Source: Pseudomonas arcuscaelestis (GTDB taxonomy: Bacteria > Pseudomonadota > Gammaproteobacteria > Pseudomonadales > Pseudomonadaceae). Taken from it: DNA of 64,000 nucleotides. The first letter of the stretch is position 1. The number at the start of each line of letters is the position of its first letter. Position numbers and translations under genes: made by a program. Below the pieces are notes generated by a model. The model was not told the origin of the DNA, ran no database searches, and saw only the letters and a list, made by a program, of their open reading frames with translations. Below are positions 24,656-33,099 of the stretch, piece after piece. The stretch is from the NCBI RefSeq assembly GCF_016881005.1, contig NZ_JACOPV010000003.1, forward strand, positions 310,001 through 374,000, given 5' to 3'.

Positions 24656-25289
24656 CAAACCCCGCTCGGGACCGATCAAGCAAGGGCCGCGCGGGCGAGC
24701 TCGCGAGGCCTTGCAAGGTTCGGTCGCATGGCCGGCAACCTTACTCAAGGGCCGTCCGCTTCAGCGTCGGGACCTGTGTTGGCAGCAACGCACTGCCAGT
24801 GCCCATGAGCAGTGGCTGGTTATTGTCGATGCCTCGGCCTCGACCCGGCGCTACCAGGCGTTGAGCAAGGCCAAGGGGCTGCTGGTGGCGTTGTTCGACC
24901 AAGCCTATCGCCAGCGCGTACGCCTGACCCTGCTTACCGCCAGTGGCAATGCGCCGCGCTGGCAGCGTCATGGTCTGAAAGCCTCGGCCGCTTTGCAGCC
25001 GTGGCTCGACAGTCTCGGTGCCGGTGGTGGTACGCCGCTGCTTGGCGCCTTGGCGCAGGCACGGCATTGGCTTGAGCAGCGTCAACGCCAGCATCCCGAT
25101 GAGCAGCAGCGCTGCCTGATCGTGACCGACGGCCGACTAAAAGCCTGGGAACCCCTGCAACCGTTGCCGTGTCCGAGCCTGTTGGTCGATATCGAGTCTT
25201 CGCCCGTACGCCTTGGGCGTGCCCGTTTATTGGCGCAGCAGATACAGGCTGATTACCGATCGATTGAAAGTTTCAGCGTTGTGGAATAA
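24621..25289 (+). CDS. chlD: ChlD-type VWA domain, translated as a -1 frameshift extension of chlI
   Basis: This frame has no ATG or GTG start; the only standard alternative is TTG 24711, which would cut into conserved sequence. Read through the -1 shift it continues K-K-A-L-S-I-R-R-S-Q-A-A-D, then G-P-R-G-R-A-R-E, a basic Gly-rich patch normal in ChlD linkers, and a von Willebrand A domain with a MIDAS motif D-A-S-A-S (near 24829), G-G-G-T-P and V-T-D-G-R. The full product (23623-25289) would be about 555 residues, the medium chelatase subunit. Without shifting no ChlD-type subunit would be made from this locus. Confidence 0.85.
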   Translation, partial: ALSIRRSQAADAKPRSGPIKQGPRGRAREALQGSVAWPATLLKGRPLQRRDLCWQQRTASAHEQWLVIVDASASTRRYQALSKAKGLLVALFDQAYRQRVRLTLLTASGNAPRWQRHGLKASAALQPWLDSLGAGGGTPLLGALAQARHWLEQRQRQHPDEQQRCLIVTDGRLKAWEPLQPLPCPSLLVDIESSPVRLGRARLLAQQIQADYRSIESFSVVE

Positions 25290-25322
25290 ATAAGGCGTGT
25301 ACGAAACCGCACGAGGGGCGGG

Positions 25323-25355
25323 CTGCGACGCGTTGTCGCAGTTTGAACTTTTTTG
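25323..25355 (+). terminator. Intrinsic terminator after the cobW-cobN-chlID unit
   Basis: The inverted repeat CTGCGAC (25323-25329) and GTCGCAG (25335-25341) encloses a five-base loop and is followed by a T-rich run (TTTGAACTTTTTT). It lies 34 bases after the chlD stop. Confidence 0.7.
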
Positions 25356-25369
25356 AATAAAAAGTTGCT

Positions 25370-25396
25370 AGCCGCACAGCAAAAAGATGTGCGGCT
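25370..25396 (-). terminator. Intrinsic terminator of the small minus-strand gene at 25423
   Basis: AGCCGCACA (25370-25378) pairs with TGTGCGGCT (25388-25396), a perfect 9-base stem. Read on the minus strand the hairpin is followed by AGCAACTTTTT. It lies 27 bases beyond the stop of the 88-residue gene. Confidence 0.7.
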
Positions 25397-25422
25397 ATAT
25401 GTTCAGCAGGTGCAGCGGATAA

Positions 25423-25689
25423 TTACTTCGGCATCGACCAAGGTTGCAAGTGGCAGCCTTGTTCTTGCAACTCGGCGCGCATCTGTTCAATCAGATTTGC
25501 CAGTTGCTTGGGGTCGGAGTAGGTGCTGCTAGGCACCTGCTTGCTGCCAATGCGGGTGCTGGTCCGGTCGATCACTGCCAAGCTCAGCTCACCTGTACCG
25601 TTAGGCGAATCCCAAGCAACACATTGGAAGGGTTCGAAGGCGTGGTCGGCAATCAGCAGTGCTTCGTTGACACGGAGCGAGGCGTTCAT
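25423..25689 (-). CDS. Hypothetical protein, 88 residues
   Basis: An unrecognised small cytoplasmic protein without signal peptide or membrane span. It has a plausible alternating beta pattern (V-N-E-A-L-L-I-A-D-H-A-F-E-P-F-Q-C) in the first half and a helix (L-A-N-L-I-E-Q-M-R-A-E-L-Q-E-Q) near the C-terminus. It has its own terminator, which supports it as a real gene. It lies between the cobalamin unit and the Fap-associated activator and shows no link to either. Confidence 0.6.
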   Translation of the reverse strand: MNASLRVNEALLIADHAFEPFQCVAWDSPNGTGELSLAVIDRTSTRIGSKQVPSSTYSDPKQLANLIEQMRAELQEQGCHLQPWSMPK

Positions 25690-26001
25690 GGGTTCGGTCT
25701 CTCTGTGGGCCCAAACAAGATAATCAATAACCGCCTTAGCGGTGAGTTACTTGTACTGATGCGCGCAGGGGTGGGTCGAGTCACAACAATCTGCAAAATT
25801 AGTTAACTATTTTCGCAAGACATACATATCCGCAGCCACCGGCGACACAGGAAGTTTAATAGCAACGCGGACTTAACTCCGTTTTCACGCTTTATGGACA
25901 AACGGTAGTGGGCGATTGACGCAACGTTGCTACTGTTACAGACGGGCCTGCCAACGTGCTGTTTCTATTTAAAATTCCATAATTGGCGCCAAGGAAAGGT
26001 C
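25690..26001. other. Intergenic region between hypothetical gene and sigma-54 activator gene
   Basis: These 312 bases hold divergent promoters by position. No coding sequence is convincing. I see no recognisable repeat or RNA; the region before 26002 ends in an AAGGAAAGG ribosome binding site. Confidence 0.5.
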
Positions 26002-27327
26002 ATGCTCGAACCTGTACCCAACCGTCGCCTGCTGATCGTTGACCCGTGCGACGATTGCCACCGTTTGTTGCCAGGCTTGCGCAATGTCGGCTGGGATGTT
26101 TTCAGCTCAACCTTGTCCTCGGCCCTGGAACAGCCCTGTGATGTCGGCTTGCTGCGTTTACAGGCTTCACACCTGCAGCATCCGGATGCGGTCAAGGACC
26201 TTATCACGCGCAGCAATACCGAGTGGATCGCAGTACTCAGCCCTGACGAGCTGCGCATGCAGAATGTTGGCGACTTTGTCTGCGAATGGTTTTTCGACTT
26301 TCACACCTTGCCGTTTGATGTTTCGCGGGTTCAGGTCACCATTGGTCGGGCTTTCGGTATGGCACGCCTGCGTGGCAAGGGCAGCGTGCATGTCGATGAG
26401 CTAGAGCATGAGCTGCTGGGTGAAAGCCGGCCAATTCGGGAGCTGCGCAAGCTGCTGAGCAAATTGGCGCCCACGGAGTCTCCGGTGTTGATTCGGGGCG
26501 AAAGCGGCACCGGCAAAGAGCTGGTCGCGCGTACCTTGCATCGTCAGTCTCAGCGCCGCGACAAACCCTTTGTGCCGATCAATTGCGGGGCGATTCCTGA
26601 AAACCTGATTCAGTCCGAGTTGTTTGGCCACGAGAAGGGCGCGTTTACTGGCGCCCATCAACGCAAGATCGGTCGTATCGAAGCGGCCAACGGCGGCACG
26701 CTGTTCCTGGATGAAATTGGTGACCTGCCGCTGGAGCTGCAAGCGAACTTGTTGCGATTTCTCCAGGAAAAACACATTGAACGGGTCGGCGGCAGTCAGC
26801 CGATAGCGGTCGATGTGCGGGTTCTGGCGGCTACCCATGTCGACCTGGAAAAGGCCATCAGCAGCGGGCGATTCCGCGAGGACTTGTACTACCGCCTCAA
26901 CGTTCTGCAGGTGATGACAGCGCCCCTGCGTGATCGCCATGGCGATCTGTCGATGCTGGCCAGTCATTTTTCGCACTTCTACAGCCTGGAAACAGGCCGC
27001 CGGCCGCGCTCGTTCAGCGAAGACGCATTGGCTGCCATGGGCAAGCATGATTGGCCGGGTAACGTGCGTGAACTGGCCAACCGGGTCAGGCGTGGCCTGG
27101 TGCTGGCTGAAGGGCGGCAGATCGAGGCGCAGGACCTGGGTTTGCTTAGTCAGCATGCTTTCACGTTGAGCATGGGTACCCTTGAAGACTACAAGCACCG
27201 TGCCGAGCGCCAGGCGCTGTGCGACGTACTCAATCGGCACAGCGATAACTTGAGCATCGCCGCCAAGGTTCTCGGGGTGTCTCGGCCTACCTTTTACCGC
27301 CTGCTGCACAAACATCAGATTCGCTGA
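26002..27327 (+). CDS. Sigma-54-dependent transcriptional activator next to the fap operon
   Basis: The 441-residue enhancer-binding protein has an N-terminal domain (1-125) resembling a receiver fold but without the usual phospho-accepting Asp pattern, an AAA+ domain with Walker A G-E-S-G-T-G-K-E (166-173) and the sigma-54 contact loop G-A-F-T-G-A (213-218), and a C-terminal Fis-type helix-turn-helix (A-A-K-V-L-G-V-S-R-P-T-F-Y-R-L-L). The degenerate N-terminus recalls VpsR-like regulators that respond to c-di-GMP, but no binding residue can be proved here. It converges on fapF, and the fap operon has a sigma-54 type promoter, so it is the likely activator. P. aeruginosa has a comparable regulator (PA1945) near its fap genes. 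Confidence 0.8.
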   Translation: MLEPVPNRRLLIVDPCDDCHRLLPGLRNVGWDVFSSTLSSALEQPCDVGLLRLQASHLQHPDAVKDLITRSNTEWIAVLSPDELRMQNVGDFVCEWFFDFHTLPFDVSRVQVTIGRAFGMARLRGKGSVHVDELEHELLGESRPIRELRKLLSKLAPTESPVLIRGESGTGKELVARTLHRQSQRRDKPFVPINCGAIPENLIQSELFGHEKGAFTGAHQRKIGRIEAANGGTLFLDEIGDLPLELQANLLRFLQEKHIERVGGSQPIAVDVRVLAATHVDLEKAISSGRFREDLYYRLNVLQVMTAPLRDRHGDLSMLASHFSHFYSLETGRRPRSFSEDALAAMGKHDWPGNVRELANRVRRGLVLAEGRQIEAQDLGLLSQHAFTLSMGTLEDYKHRAERQALCDVLNRHSDNLSIAAKVLGVSRPTFYRLLHKHQIR

Positions 27328-27392
27328 CTGCAGATCACCACCCAAAGCAAGCGATCCGCAGTCATGCACGCATTGCTTTCACCCAGCTCCGA

Positions 27393-28673
27393 TCAGAAGT
27401 AGTACGGGAATTTCAGGCTGAAGGAGAAGTCCGGCGAATCGTCTGTCAGGCCAATTGACAGGTTGGGGACGATGGTCAGGTTGTCGGTTGCGGCCAGTGT
27501 CATGCCGATGTTGAAGTTCGCCGCGTTGTAGTCGCTGCTGGAAATCGATTGCCAGTCACCGCCGTCAGGCTTGATCTTGCTTTTGCTGGCAAATTGGTCA
27601 GAGAACGAAAAGGACATGCTCATCTTTTCGTTCAGGGCAAAGGCAATACCGGCACCGATTTGCCAGGAGTCGCCGAGTTTCACGTCACCCGGGACCTTGG
27701 AGTTGACCGCGGGGCTGATGTCGCTGAACGAGTCCTCCATGTTGTAGGTGTAGGACAGGCTACCAAACAGCACCGCAGGGTCGAAAGTCTTGACCAGTGA
27801 GATACCGGGTGTAATGGCCCAGACGCCGTTGCCGGTGGGCAGGCTTTCAGGTACCGCCAGGTTGTCGTTGGTCGGGTCGGTGACCAGCTTGATGCCATAG
27901 GGATCATCCCCGGTCGGCGCTTTGACGCGCAGGGTGAACACCGCGTCGGGCAGGTTCTCGGATTCATCGAGGAATTTGTATGCAACGCCAACGTTGATGT
28001 CGCCTATGGTCGGGTCGCGATCGACGGTTGCATCCGAAGTAGTCGGGCCGGCACCGCCGGCGCCACCCGACGAATAGGTCGACTGGCGATAGACCACGGG
28101 AACGTTAATGTCGAATTGCCAACGTTGCGCCAGGTTGTAGCGGGCTGTCAGGTCCAGGGTCCAGTTGTCGGCCTTGATGCGGTCAAGGTTGATGTTGCCA
28201 AGGAAAATCGAGTCCAACGCCAGGAAACCGTTGAGCACCAGTGCGCGGGTGTCGTAATGGGTGTAGGTCAGGCCGGTTTCGACGCTGAACTTGCCGCCAC
28301 CGAAGAAGCCGCTGGCTTCGTCATACAAATTGGAAACGCTCTGCGCCGGTTCGGAGTCATCTTTGAGTGACTGCCCGTATGAACTGCCGGTGGTGCCAGG
28401 CGCGCCCGCAGCCACGGTCTGGCCGCTCCTGGTGGTTTCGGCAGGGGACTTGGTCAGGCGTCTGGGAGCAGGTGTAGCCGGTGCTTCTTCGACTTGGCGA
28501 ACACGCTGCTCGAGTACCATCAGCGCGTTCTGTTGTGCTTCGTAACGCTGTTTCAGCTCCATGAGTTCTTGTTTTAGTGCTTCGACCTGGGGGTCCGTTG
28601 CTGCGTATAGCAATGTAGCCGGTGCCAGGGTACTCAAACAAACGACAGCTCTGAACGTTAACGATCGGTGCAT
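27393..28673 (-). CDS. fapF: Fap outer-membrane amyloid exporter FapF
   Basis: The 426-residue protein has a signal peptide (to about 25), an N-terminal coiled coil (about 28-65; heptads such as [12 protein letters not shown]), a linker, and a beta-barrel from about 130 to the terminal F-K-F-P-Y-Y-F, with aromatic alternation and a C-terminal Phe. This coiled-coil-plus-barrel layout and size match FapF, the trimeric channel that exports Fap fibre subunits. It is the last gene of a six-gene set in the order fapABCDEF. Confidence 0.85.
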   Translation of the reverse strand: MHRSLTFRAVVCLSTLAPATLLYAATDPQVEALKQELMELKQRYEAQQNALMVLEQRVRQVEEAPATPAPRRLTKSPAETTRSGQTVAAGAPGTTGSSYGQSLKDDSEPAQSVSNLYDEASGFFGGGKFSVETGLTYTHYDTRALVLNGFLALDSIFLGNINLDRIKADNWTLDLTARYNLAQRWQFDINVPVVYRQSTYSSGGAGGAGPTTSDATVDRDPTIGDINVGVAYKFLDESENLPDAVFTLRVKAPTGDDPYGIKLVTDPTNDNLAVPESLPTGNGVWAITPGISLVKTFDPAVLFGSLSYTYNMEDSFSDISPAVNSKVPGDVKLGDSWQIGAGIAFALNEKMSMSFSFSDQFASKSKIKPDGGDWQSISSSDYNAANFNIGMTLAATDNLTIVPNLSIGLTDDSPDFSFSLKFPYYF

Positions 28674-28719
28674 GGGTTAGCCGTCCCTTCTGACTACATT
28701 CGATGAGACTCAGCGTAGA

Positions 28720-29472
28720 TCAGTATCCGAGAGTACGAAGGCCTTTGAGTTGGTCCAGGTTGCCATTGAGCGAACCGGCTGTCGGCACGTTCTCACGCAG
28801 CACCACGTTAAGGGAGGTGAGATTCCTGACCTGGTTGCCGCCACCGAGCAACGTCGTGTTCTGCATCAGGCCACCCTGTGCCAGGCGTTGAACGGTATTG
28901 CCCTGGTTGTTGTTGGCAACAATGTTCATCTGCACACCCGAGCCTGTGGAAGAAACGCTCAGCGAACCTGCGCCGTTTGCGCCGACAAGGGTCGAGCCTG
29001 GGGCCAGTGGCTTGCCTTGTTGTTGACTGGTGGGGGCCTGATTGGCCTTGGTGACCCTGATATCCACGCCGTTGTAGGCCGTGTTGTTGTCGCCGGCGGC
29101 TCGCACGATTTGCGTTACGCCTTCGGTGCTGTTCAGCCCGGCACCGCCATTTACGGTGCCGGTACCGCTGCCGGTATTCCCTGAATGCGCCGTGCCATTG
29201 CCTTTTTCATTGATCATCGACACATAGAACTGGGGCTTGATGGTCGATTGCTGCACTTGCATCGAGGAGGTTGCACCGATTACATCGCCTTTGGCGTTTT
29301 GCCATGTGCTGGTCATGACCACCCCGAAGCTGATGATGCGCCCCGGCATCACGTAGCGACCGCGCAGGTTCGCCAATTCCTGGTCCTTGAGTTCAATGGG
29401 TTGAAATGTCTGGGCCTGGATGGGCAGGCTGGCGGCCAAACATGCAAGGGTCAGCCAGATTGGAGTCTTCAT
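28720..29472 (-). CDS. fapE: Fap accessory protein FapE
   Basis: The 250-residue secreted protein has a signal peptide ending Q-A-Q-T and a conserved-looking block L-R-G-R-Y-V-M-P-G-R-I-I-S-F-G-V near residues 33-48, then Gly/Asn/Thr-rich sequence. FapE is a minor fibre-associated component or chaperone whose function is not settled. The assignment rests mainly on order between FapD and FapF. The start at 29472 follows CTGGAGC; an upstream frame extension of nine codons is less likely. Confidence 0.75.
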   Translation of the reverse strand: MKTPIWLTLACLAASLPIQAQTFQPIELKDQELANLRGRYVMPGRIISFGVVMTSTWQNAKGDVIGATSSMQVQQSTIKPQFYVSMINEKGNGTAHSGNTGSGTGTVNGGAGLNSTEGVTQIVRAAGDNNTAYNGVDIRVTKANQAPTSQQQGKPLAPGSTLVGANGAGSLSVSSTGSGVQMNIVANNNQGNTVQRLAQGGLMQNTTLLGGGNQVRNLTSLNVVLRENVPTAGSLNGNLDQLKGLRTLGY

Positions 29473-29505
29473 TACATGCTCCAGGAGCGTCGTGCTCACG
29501 TGTCA

Positions 29506-30186
29506 TTAGAAGAAGTCGCTTTGGATGAATCCGAAATCCATCAACTCTGCGTCTTGCACCGGGGTGAAGTTGTTTATTTTTCTTTTGGCGGTAAGCGGCA
29601 GAGGCGGGTCGAGCAAGGCGTTGGTCTTGTCGTAGCCCTGGCCGATGACGGCAAAGATGATGCCGTTCCAGCCTTTGACAAAGTCGTCGACGGTGTAGCG
29701 CTTGTGGCCCAGTACCGGGTCGCCGATATACACCCAGCCTTTGTCGACTTTTTGCAGCACTACAAAGTGCTTGTAGCCGCGGATGTCCATCAGTACCACG
29801 ACCGGAATGCGGACATTGTTCAAGGTCTCGGGTGCTACCCGATAGCCACGGGCGCGCATGCCCAGGCTTTCTACATAGCGCTTCATGTCGAGCATGGAGA
29901 AACCCTGGACACGGACCAGGTCCTGGTCGGCGTGGGCGAGCATGCCTTCGATAATCTGCTCTTCGTTCACGTCCAGCCAATAGGCTTGGCGCAGGATGGT
30001 CGCCAGCGCTGCGGCGCCACAGCTGAAGTCGGTTTTCTGTTGGACCAGGTCGGCGAATTTGCGCTCGCGTACGCTTTGGATGGGCTTGAATACCACCGCA
30101 CCACCGGGTAACACGGAAAGTGGCATTTGAGCCGCTTCGCTCACACTGGCCACACAAAGCAAAAACGCCAAGGCGATGATGCGCAT
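29506..30186 (-). CDS. fapD: Fap C39-like peptidase FapD
   Basis: The 226-residue protein has a signal peptide (to about 19) and a C39 peptidase domain with catalytic Cys56 (D-F-S-C-G-A-A-A), His140 (Y-K-H-F-V-V-L) and Asp156 (Y-I-G-D-P-V-L-G). C39 enzymes cleave double-glycine leaders in ABC exporters; FapD is a periplasmic relative needed for Fap fibre formation. The triad is complete, so it should be active. The gene lies behind the hairpin that separates it from fapC. Confidence 0.88.
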   Translation of the reverse strand: MRIIALAFLLCVASVSEAAQMPLSVLPGGAVVFKPIQSVRERKFADLVQQKTDFSCGAAALATILRQAYWLDVNEEQIIEGMLAHADQDLVRVQGFSMLDMKRYVESLGMRARGYRVAPETLNNVRIPVVVLMDIRGYKHFVVLQKVDKGWVYIGDPVLGHKRYTVDDFVKGWNGIIFAVIGQGYDKTNALLDPPLPLTAKRKINNFTPVQDAELMDFGFIQSDFF

Positions 30187-30216
30187 GGTCGGGCGCCTTC
30201 TGGTTCTGTTGGAAAA

Positions 30217-30236
30217 AGGCCCCCCGAAGGGGGCCT
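30217..30236 (-). terminator. Strong intrinsic terminator/attenuator between fapC and fapD
   Basis: AGGCCCCC (30217-30224) pairs with GGGGGCCT (30229-30236) around a four-base loop; on the minus strand the loop region reads as a TTCG-type tetraloop and the stem is followed by TTTTTCC. It lies 15 bases beyond the fapC stop and 31 bases before fapD. Partial termination here would favour fapABC transcripts over fapDEF. Confidence 0.8.
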
Positions 30237-30250
30237 CCAGGCCACAACAA

Positions 30251-31738
30251 TCAGAACGATTGGTTGGAGATGGCCAGCGAGTTGCTTTGCTGGTTGCCTA
30301 CACCCGATGCCACGTTGACGCCGAGGTTGCCGCTGCCGCCGTTCACCGAACCACTCAGGGTTGCAGTGTTGGTTACAGGGTTAGCCCAGCCGGTTGGGGT
30401 CAGCACTTGGTACGAGATGGTGTTGCTCAAGTCATAGGAGTTGGCCTCGCTATAACTTTTCGATACATCGTTGGCAGACTCGGACGATTTTTCGAACGAC
30501 TTGTCGAACGAGGAAGCGGCCGCTTGTTCATACGACGATTCGTGGGCTTTTTCATATGAAGAGTCGTGCGCTTTTTCATATGAAGAGTCACGCGATCTGT
30601 CGTACGAAGAACTCAACGACTTGGAGAACGAGGCATCAAACGCGGTATCGAAGGACGACTCGTTGGTGTTTTGCTGCGAGGTATTCAGTGAGGCGTCCAG
30701 CGTTGCATCAAGCGATGCGCTGGCATCTACACTGCGGCTGCGCTCACGACGGCCGTCATCCCAGGTGACGTTCCCGGCAGCAGTTGCCGCAACGTTCAGC
30801 GCAGCGTTCAACGAAGAAGCCGAGGTGGAGCTCGAGCTGCTGTTGTTGGAACCGCTGGCATTAGCATTGGCAGAACCGTCAACATTCCAGTTGTTGGAGC
30901 CACTGGCATTGGACGAGTTGGAACCGCTTGCATTCCAGCTGTTGGAGCCGCTGGAGGCAGTGCTATTGGAACCGTTCGCCGACGAGTTGTGGGAACCGCT
31001 CAGGTTCAGGCTCGAGGAGGAGCTTCTGTTGTCGGTCGATTCGAATGTGCCATCGCGAGAGGATGAGCCGCTGGAGGTTTTGGTAACCGTCAGCGTATCC
31101 ACACGATAGGTCCGGTCGGCCCTGTTGGTGACTTCCAGGCCTGGGCCGCTTTGTTCGGCGGAGGCGGTGGCGGTTGCACTACCAAGTCCTGCGTTGGTGT
31201 TGGCAATTGCCATGGTGTTTTTCTGTTGGTTAAGGTCGCCACCGGCAATGTTGACACCCATGTTGCCGTCGGCACCATTGGCTGACCCGCTCATCACAGC
31301 AGATGAGGTGGTGCCGAAGTTGAAGACCTTGTTGTTGTTGCTGGTTTGTACGACGCGAGCAGTGGCTTCGGCAGTACCGAAGACGAAGCTGTTGTCGATG
31401 GCACTGGAATCAGAGGCCGCGTTGGCGATGGCCGCCGCGTTGTCCTGCTGGTTACCGGAGCCTGCAGCCACGTTGACACCGACGTTGCCGCTGGCGCCTT
31501 CTGCAGAGCTGCTCATTTCAGCTTCGTTCTGAACGCCTTCGTTCCAGATTTTATTGTTGGTACTGTTTTGTCTATCGTGTGCATTGGCCGTTGCATCGAT
31601 ATCAAACATTCTCTGAGGAGGGGTGTGGTTATTATTGTGGCCATTACCACGCCGATCGTTCTGTTCAGCTTGTACAGCAACAGCCATGACCGCAGCAATT
31701 GCGAAAACCAGAGGCTTGAGTGCCATCGAGGGTTTCAT
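30251..31738 (-). CDS. fapC: Major Fap-type amyloid subunit (FapC-like), large and cysteine-free
   Basis: The 495-residue secreted protein has a signal peptide (to about 24). Three imperfect Fap repeats each contain G-N-x-G-V-N-x-A-x-G-x-x-N-Q-Q-x-N: at about 85-105, 150-170 and the extreme C-terminus. Between repeats 2 and 3 lies a long linker (about 210-450) of Ser/Asn/Gly and S-S-Y-E-K-A-H type repeats. FapC is the main fibre component in Pseudomonas biofilms. Compared with the studied FapC this one is about twice as long and lacks any cysteine, including the C-terminal C-x-x-C I expect in FapC. It is the third gene of the operon. Confidence 0.8.
   Translation of the reverse strand: MKPSMALKPLVFAIAAVMAVAVQAEQNDRRGNGHNNNHTPPQRMFDIDATANAHDRQNSTNNKIWNEGVQNEAEMSSSAEGASGNVGVNVAAGSGNQQDNAAAIANAASDSSAIDNSFVFGTAEATARVVQTSNNNKVFNFGTTSSAVMSGSANGADGNMGVNIAGGDLNQQKNTMAIANTNAGLGSATATASAEQSGPGLEVTNRADRTYRVDTLTVTKTSSGSSSRDGTFESTDNRSSSSSLNLSGSHNSSANGSNSTASSGSNSWNASGSNSSNASGSNNWNVDGSANANASGSNNSSSSSTSASSLNAALNVAATAAGNVTWDDGRRERSRSVDASASLDATLDASLNTSQQNTNESSFDTAFDASFSKSLSSSYDRSRDSSYEKAHDSSYEKAHESSYEQAAASSFDKSFEKSSESANDVSKSYSEANSYDLSNTISYQVLTPTGWANPVTNTATLSGSVNGGSGNLGVNVASGVGNQQSNSLAISNQSF
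30530..31030 (-). repeat. Low-complexity repeat region within fapC
   Basis: Two blocks are visible. Around 30530-30620 the coding sequence repeats a 7-residue unit of type S-S-Y-E-K-A-H/D with near-identical DNA. Around 30830-31010 short units of type S-G-S-N-x-x-N-A recur with the DNA unit GGAGCCACTGG/GTTGGAACCGC. Both lie in the linker between amyloid repeats 2 and 3 and could vary in copy number between strains. Confidence 0.75.
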
Positions 31739-31790
31739 GGTGATTCTCCGTACTTTATTTTAGGTTAAGTGTTGTTCTTACCTGTTTGGG

Positions 31791-32363
31791 TCAGTCCGCG
31801 ACCCGTACGCTCAGGGTATTTGCTGTTCGATTTCCTACCCCGGCGCTCTGATTCAACTGAATCACCCCACGGCTACCGGTGAATGCCTGATCACTGGTAG
31901 TGATCTGGCGATAGCCGGGTGCAGAGCCAGTTGGATCGGAGTTGTTGACCAGCGCCACGTTCTGTTGCATGAGGACGCTGTCATCGATGCTTTGCGGCTG
32001 ATTACTGATACTGATACGAAGTGCGTTGGCTTGCTGGTTGCTGGCGCCTGCACTCTGGTTGACCCCCAGTGCGCCGGTGCCATTACTGAAAGAGTCGCCC
32101 TGGATATTGGATTGGGCGGCGATCGAGGGGTCGACAATGCTGAGCGAGCGTTGGCGAATGTCGGTGGTTGCGCTGGCGCCTTGGCCGATGGCGAACGCCC
32201 GGGCATTGGCTTGTTGCAGGAGATCGCCGGCAGCCTGGTTCACAGCGAAATTGCCCTGATACTGCTTGCCGGAATTGTCGATGGTGGCGTTATTGATGAC
32301 CGGGGGTTGGGCAAAGGCCGATGCACTGCATAACGTGGCCAGAATCAGCAGCGTGTGCCTCAT
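31791..32363 (-). CDS. fapB: Fap nucleator/minor subunit FapB
   Basis: The 190-residue secreted protein has a signal peptide (to about 18) and three degenerate Fap repeats: G-N-F-A-V-N-Q-A-A-G-D-L-L-Q-Q-A-N, G-A-L-G-V-N-Q-S-A-G-A-S-N-Q-Q-A-N and G-V-I-Q-L-N-Q-S-A-G-V-G-N-R-T-A-N, spaced about 60 residues apart. FapB resembles FapC and is considered a nucleator. It precedes fapC by 52 bases and follows fapA by one base. Confidence 0.82.
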   Translation of the reverse strand: MRHTLLILATLCSASAFAQPPVINNATIDNSGKQYQGNFAVNQAAGDLLQQANARAFAIGQGASATTDIRQRSLSIVDPSIAAQSNIQGDSFSNGTGALGVNQSAGASNQQANALRISISNQPQSIDDSVLMQQNVALVNNSDPTGSAPGYRQITTSDQAFTGSRGVIQLNQSAGVGNRTANTLSVRVAD

Positions 32364-32364
32364 C

Positions 32365-32802
32365 TCACTTGCCTCCAGTCAGGATTTGCAGGGGCGCCAG
32401 ACCCTTCTGGACGTTGGAGTTGACCATGTTGGAGATACCGTTGCCGGAGTTGCCTGATCGTCCACCGGCAAGGTTAGGCAGTTGGTTCTGATGGTTGATA
32501 TTGGCGCCCAGGTTGTTGGTCTGTTGGGTGATCAGGGAAGAGATACCTGCACCGCTGCTGACCCCGGCAAAATCACCGTCGCTCAGTTCGTTGGTCTGTC
32601 TGAGGATATGGGCGGAGGGATTGGTATTGACGGTGACCGGATTGGGGTCGGGTATGAGCGGGGTGCGAACGGCGTTGCGCACTTGCACATCGCGAGTGAT
32701 GACAACGACTCCGTTTTCGGCCTGGACAGGCAAGCTCAGGCTTGTTCCTAAAACGCAGCCGACCAGTAGGAGGCGATAAATGCCTTTATCTATGGTTCCC
32801 AC
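32365..32802 (-). CDS. fapA: FapA, first gene of the fap operon
   Basis: The 145-residue secreted protein starts with GTG at 32802 behind GAAGGA; no ATG fits, and a longer open frame upstream would run across the sigma-54 promoter. The signal peptide (G-I-Y-R-L-L-L-V-G) ends near residue 28. The mature part has N-x-x-A-H-I-L-R-Q-T-N and Q-Q-T-N-N-L-G-A-N repeats with amyloid-like Gln/Asn content. FapA influences subunit distribution in fibres and may be a chaperone. Order and size support the call. Confidence 0.75.
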   Translation of the reverse strand: MGTIDKGIYRLLLVGCVLGTSLSLPVQAENGVVVITRDVQVRNAVRTPLIPDPNPVTVNTNPSAHILRQTNELSDGDFAGVSSGAGISSLITQQTNNLGANINHQNQLPNLAGGRSGNSGNGISNMVNSNVQKGLAPLQILTGGK

Positions 32803-32855
32803 GATGGCAATTCCTTCTTCAGTGCGCTGGCCTTTTTCAGCGTTGTGAGGAGGAG

Positions 32856-32871
32856 AGCAGAAGCCGTGCCG
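32856..32871 (-). promoter_or_regulatory. Sigma-54 (-24/-12) promoter of the fap operon
   Basis: On the minus strand the site reads CGGCACGGCTTCTGCT, with GG and GC exactly as far apart as in TGGCACG-N4-TTGCW. Transcription would start near 32844, leaving a leader of about 42 bases before the fapA GTG. A sigma-54 activator gene flanks the other end of the operon. Confidence 0.75.
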
Positions 32872-33099
32872 CTTTTTGTTTTTGATTAAAAAACAAAGGC
32901 TTGGTGGGTAGTCGCAGAAACGAAAGGATTTCGCTGTATCAATCGTGAGACATTTTTTTGCGACGTTATCGTTTGGAGTGGTGGCTGCGGTGTCCGAAGG
33001 CTTTTTTAACCGACTGTATCGTCGGCTTAACACGGCCCCCAGAATTGGGGACCAGTGCGCAAAAACGGGGGCTATGGCCCACTCAGGTGTTACAACGCA

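Noticed and set aside
24711..25289. Independent VWA gene starting at TTG 24711
   Set aside because: It would lack the basic Gly-rich linker, has no ribosome binding site, and the upstream junction carries a full -1 frameshift signal.
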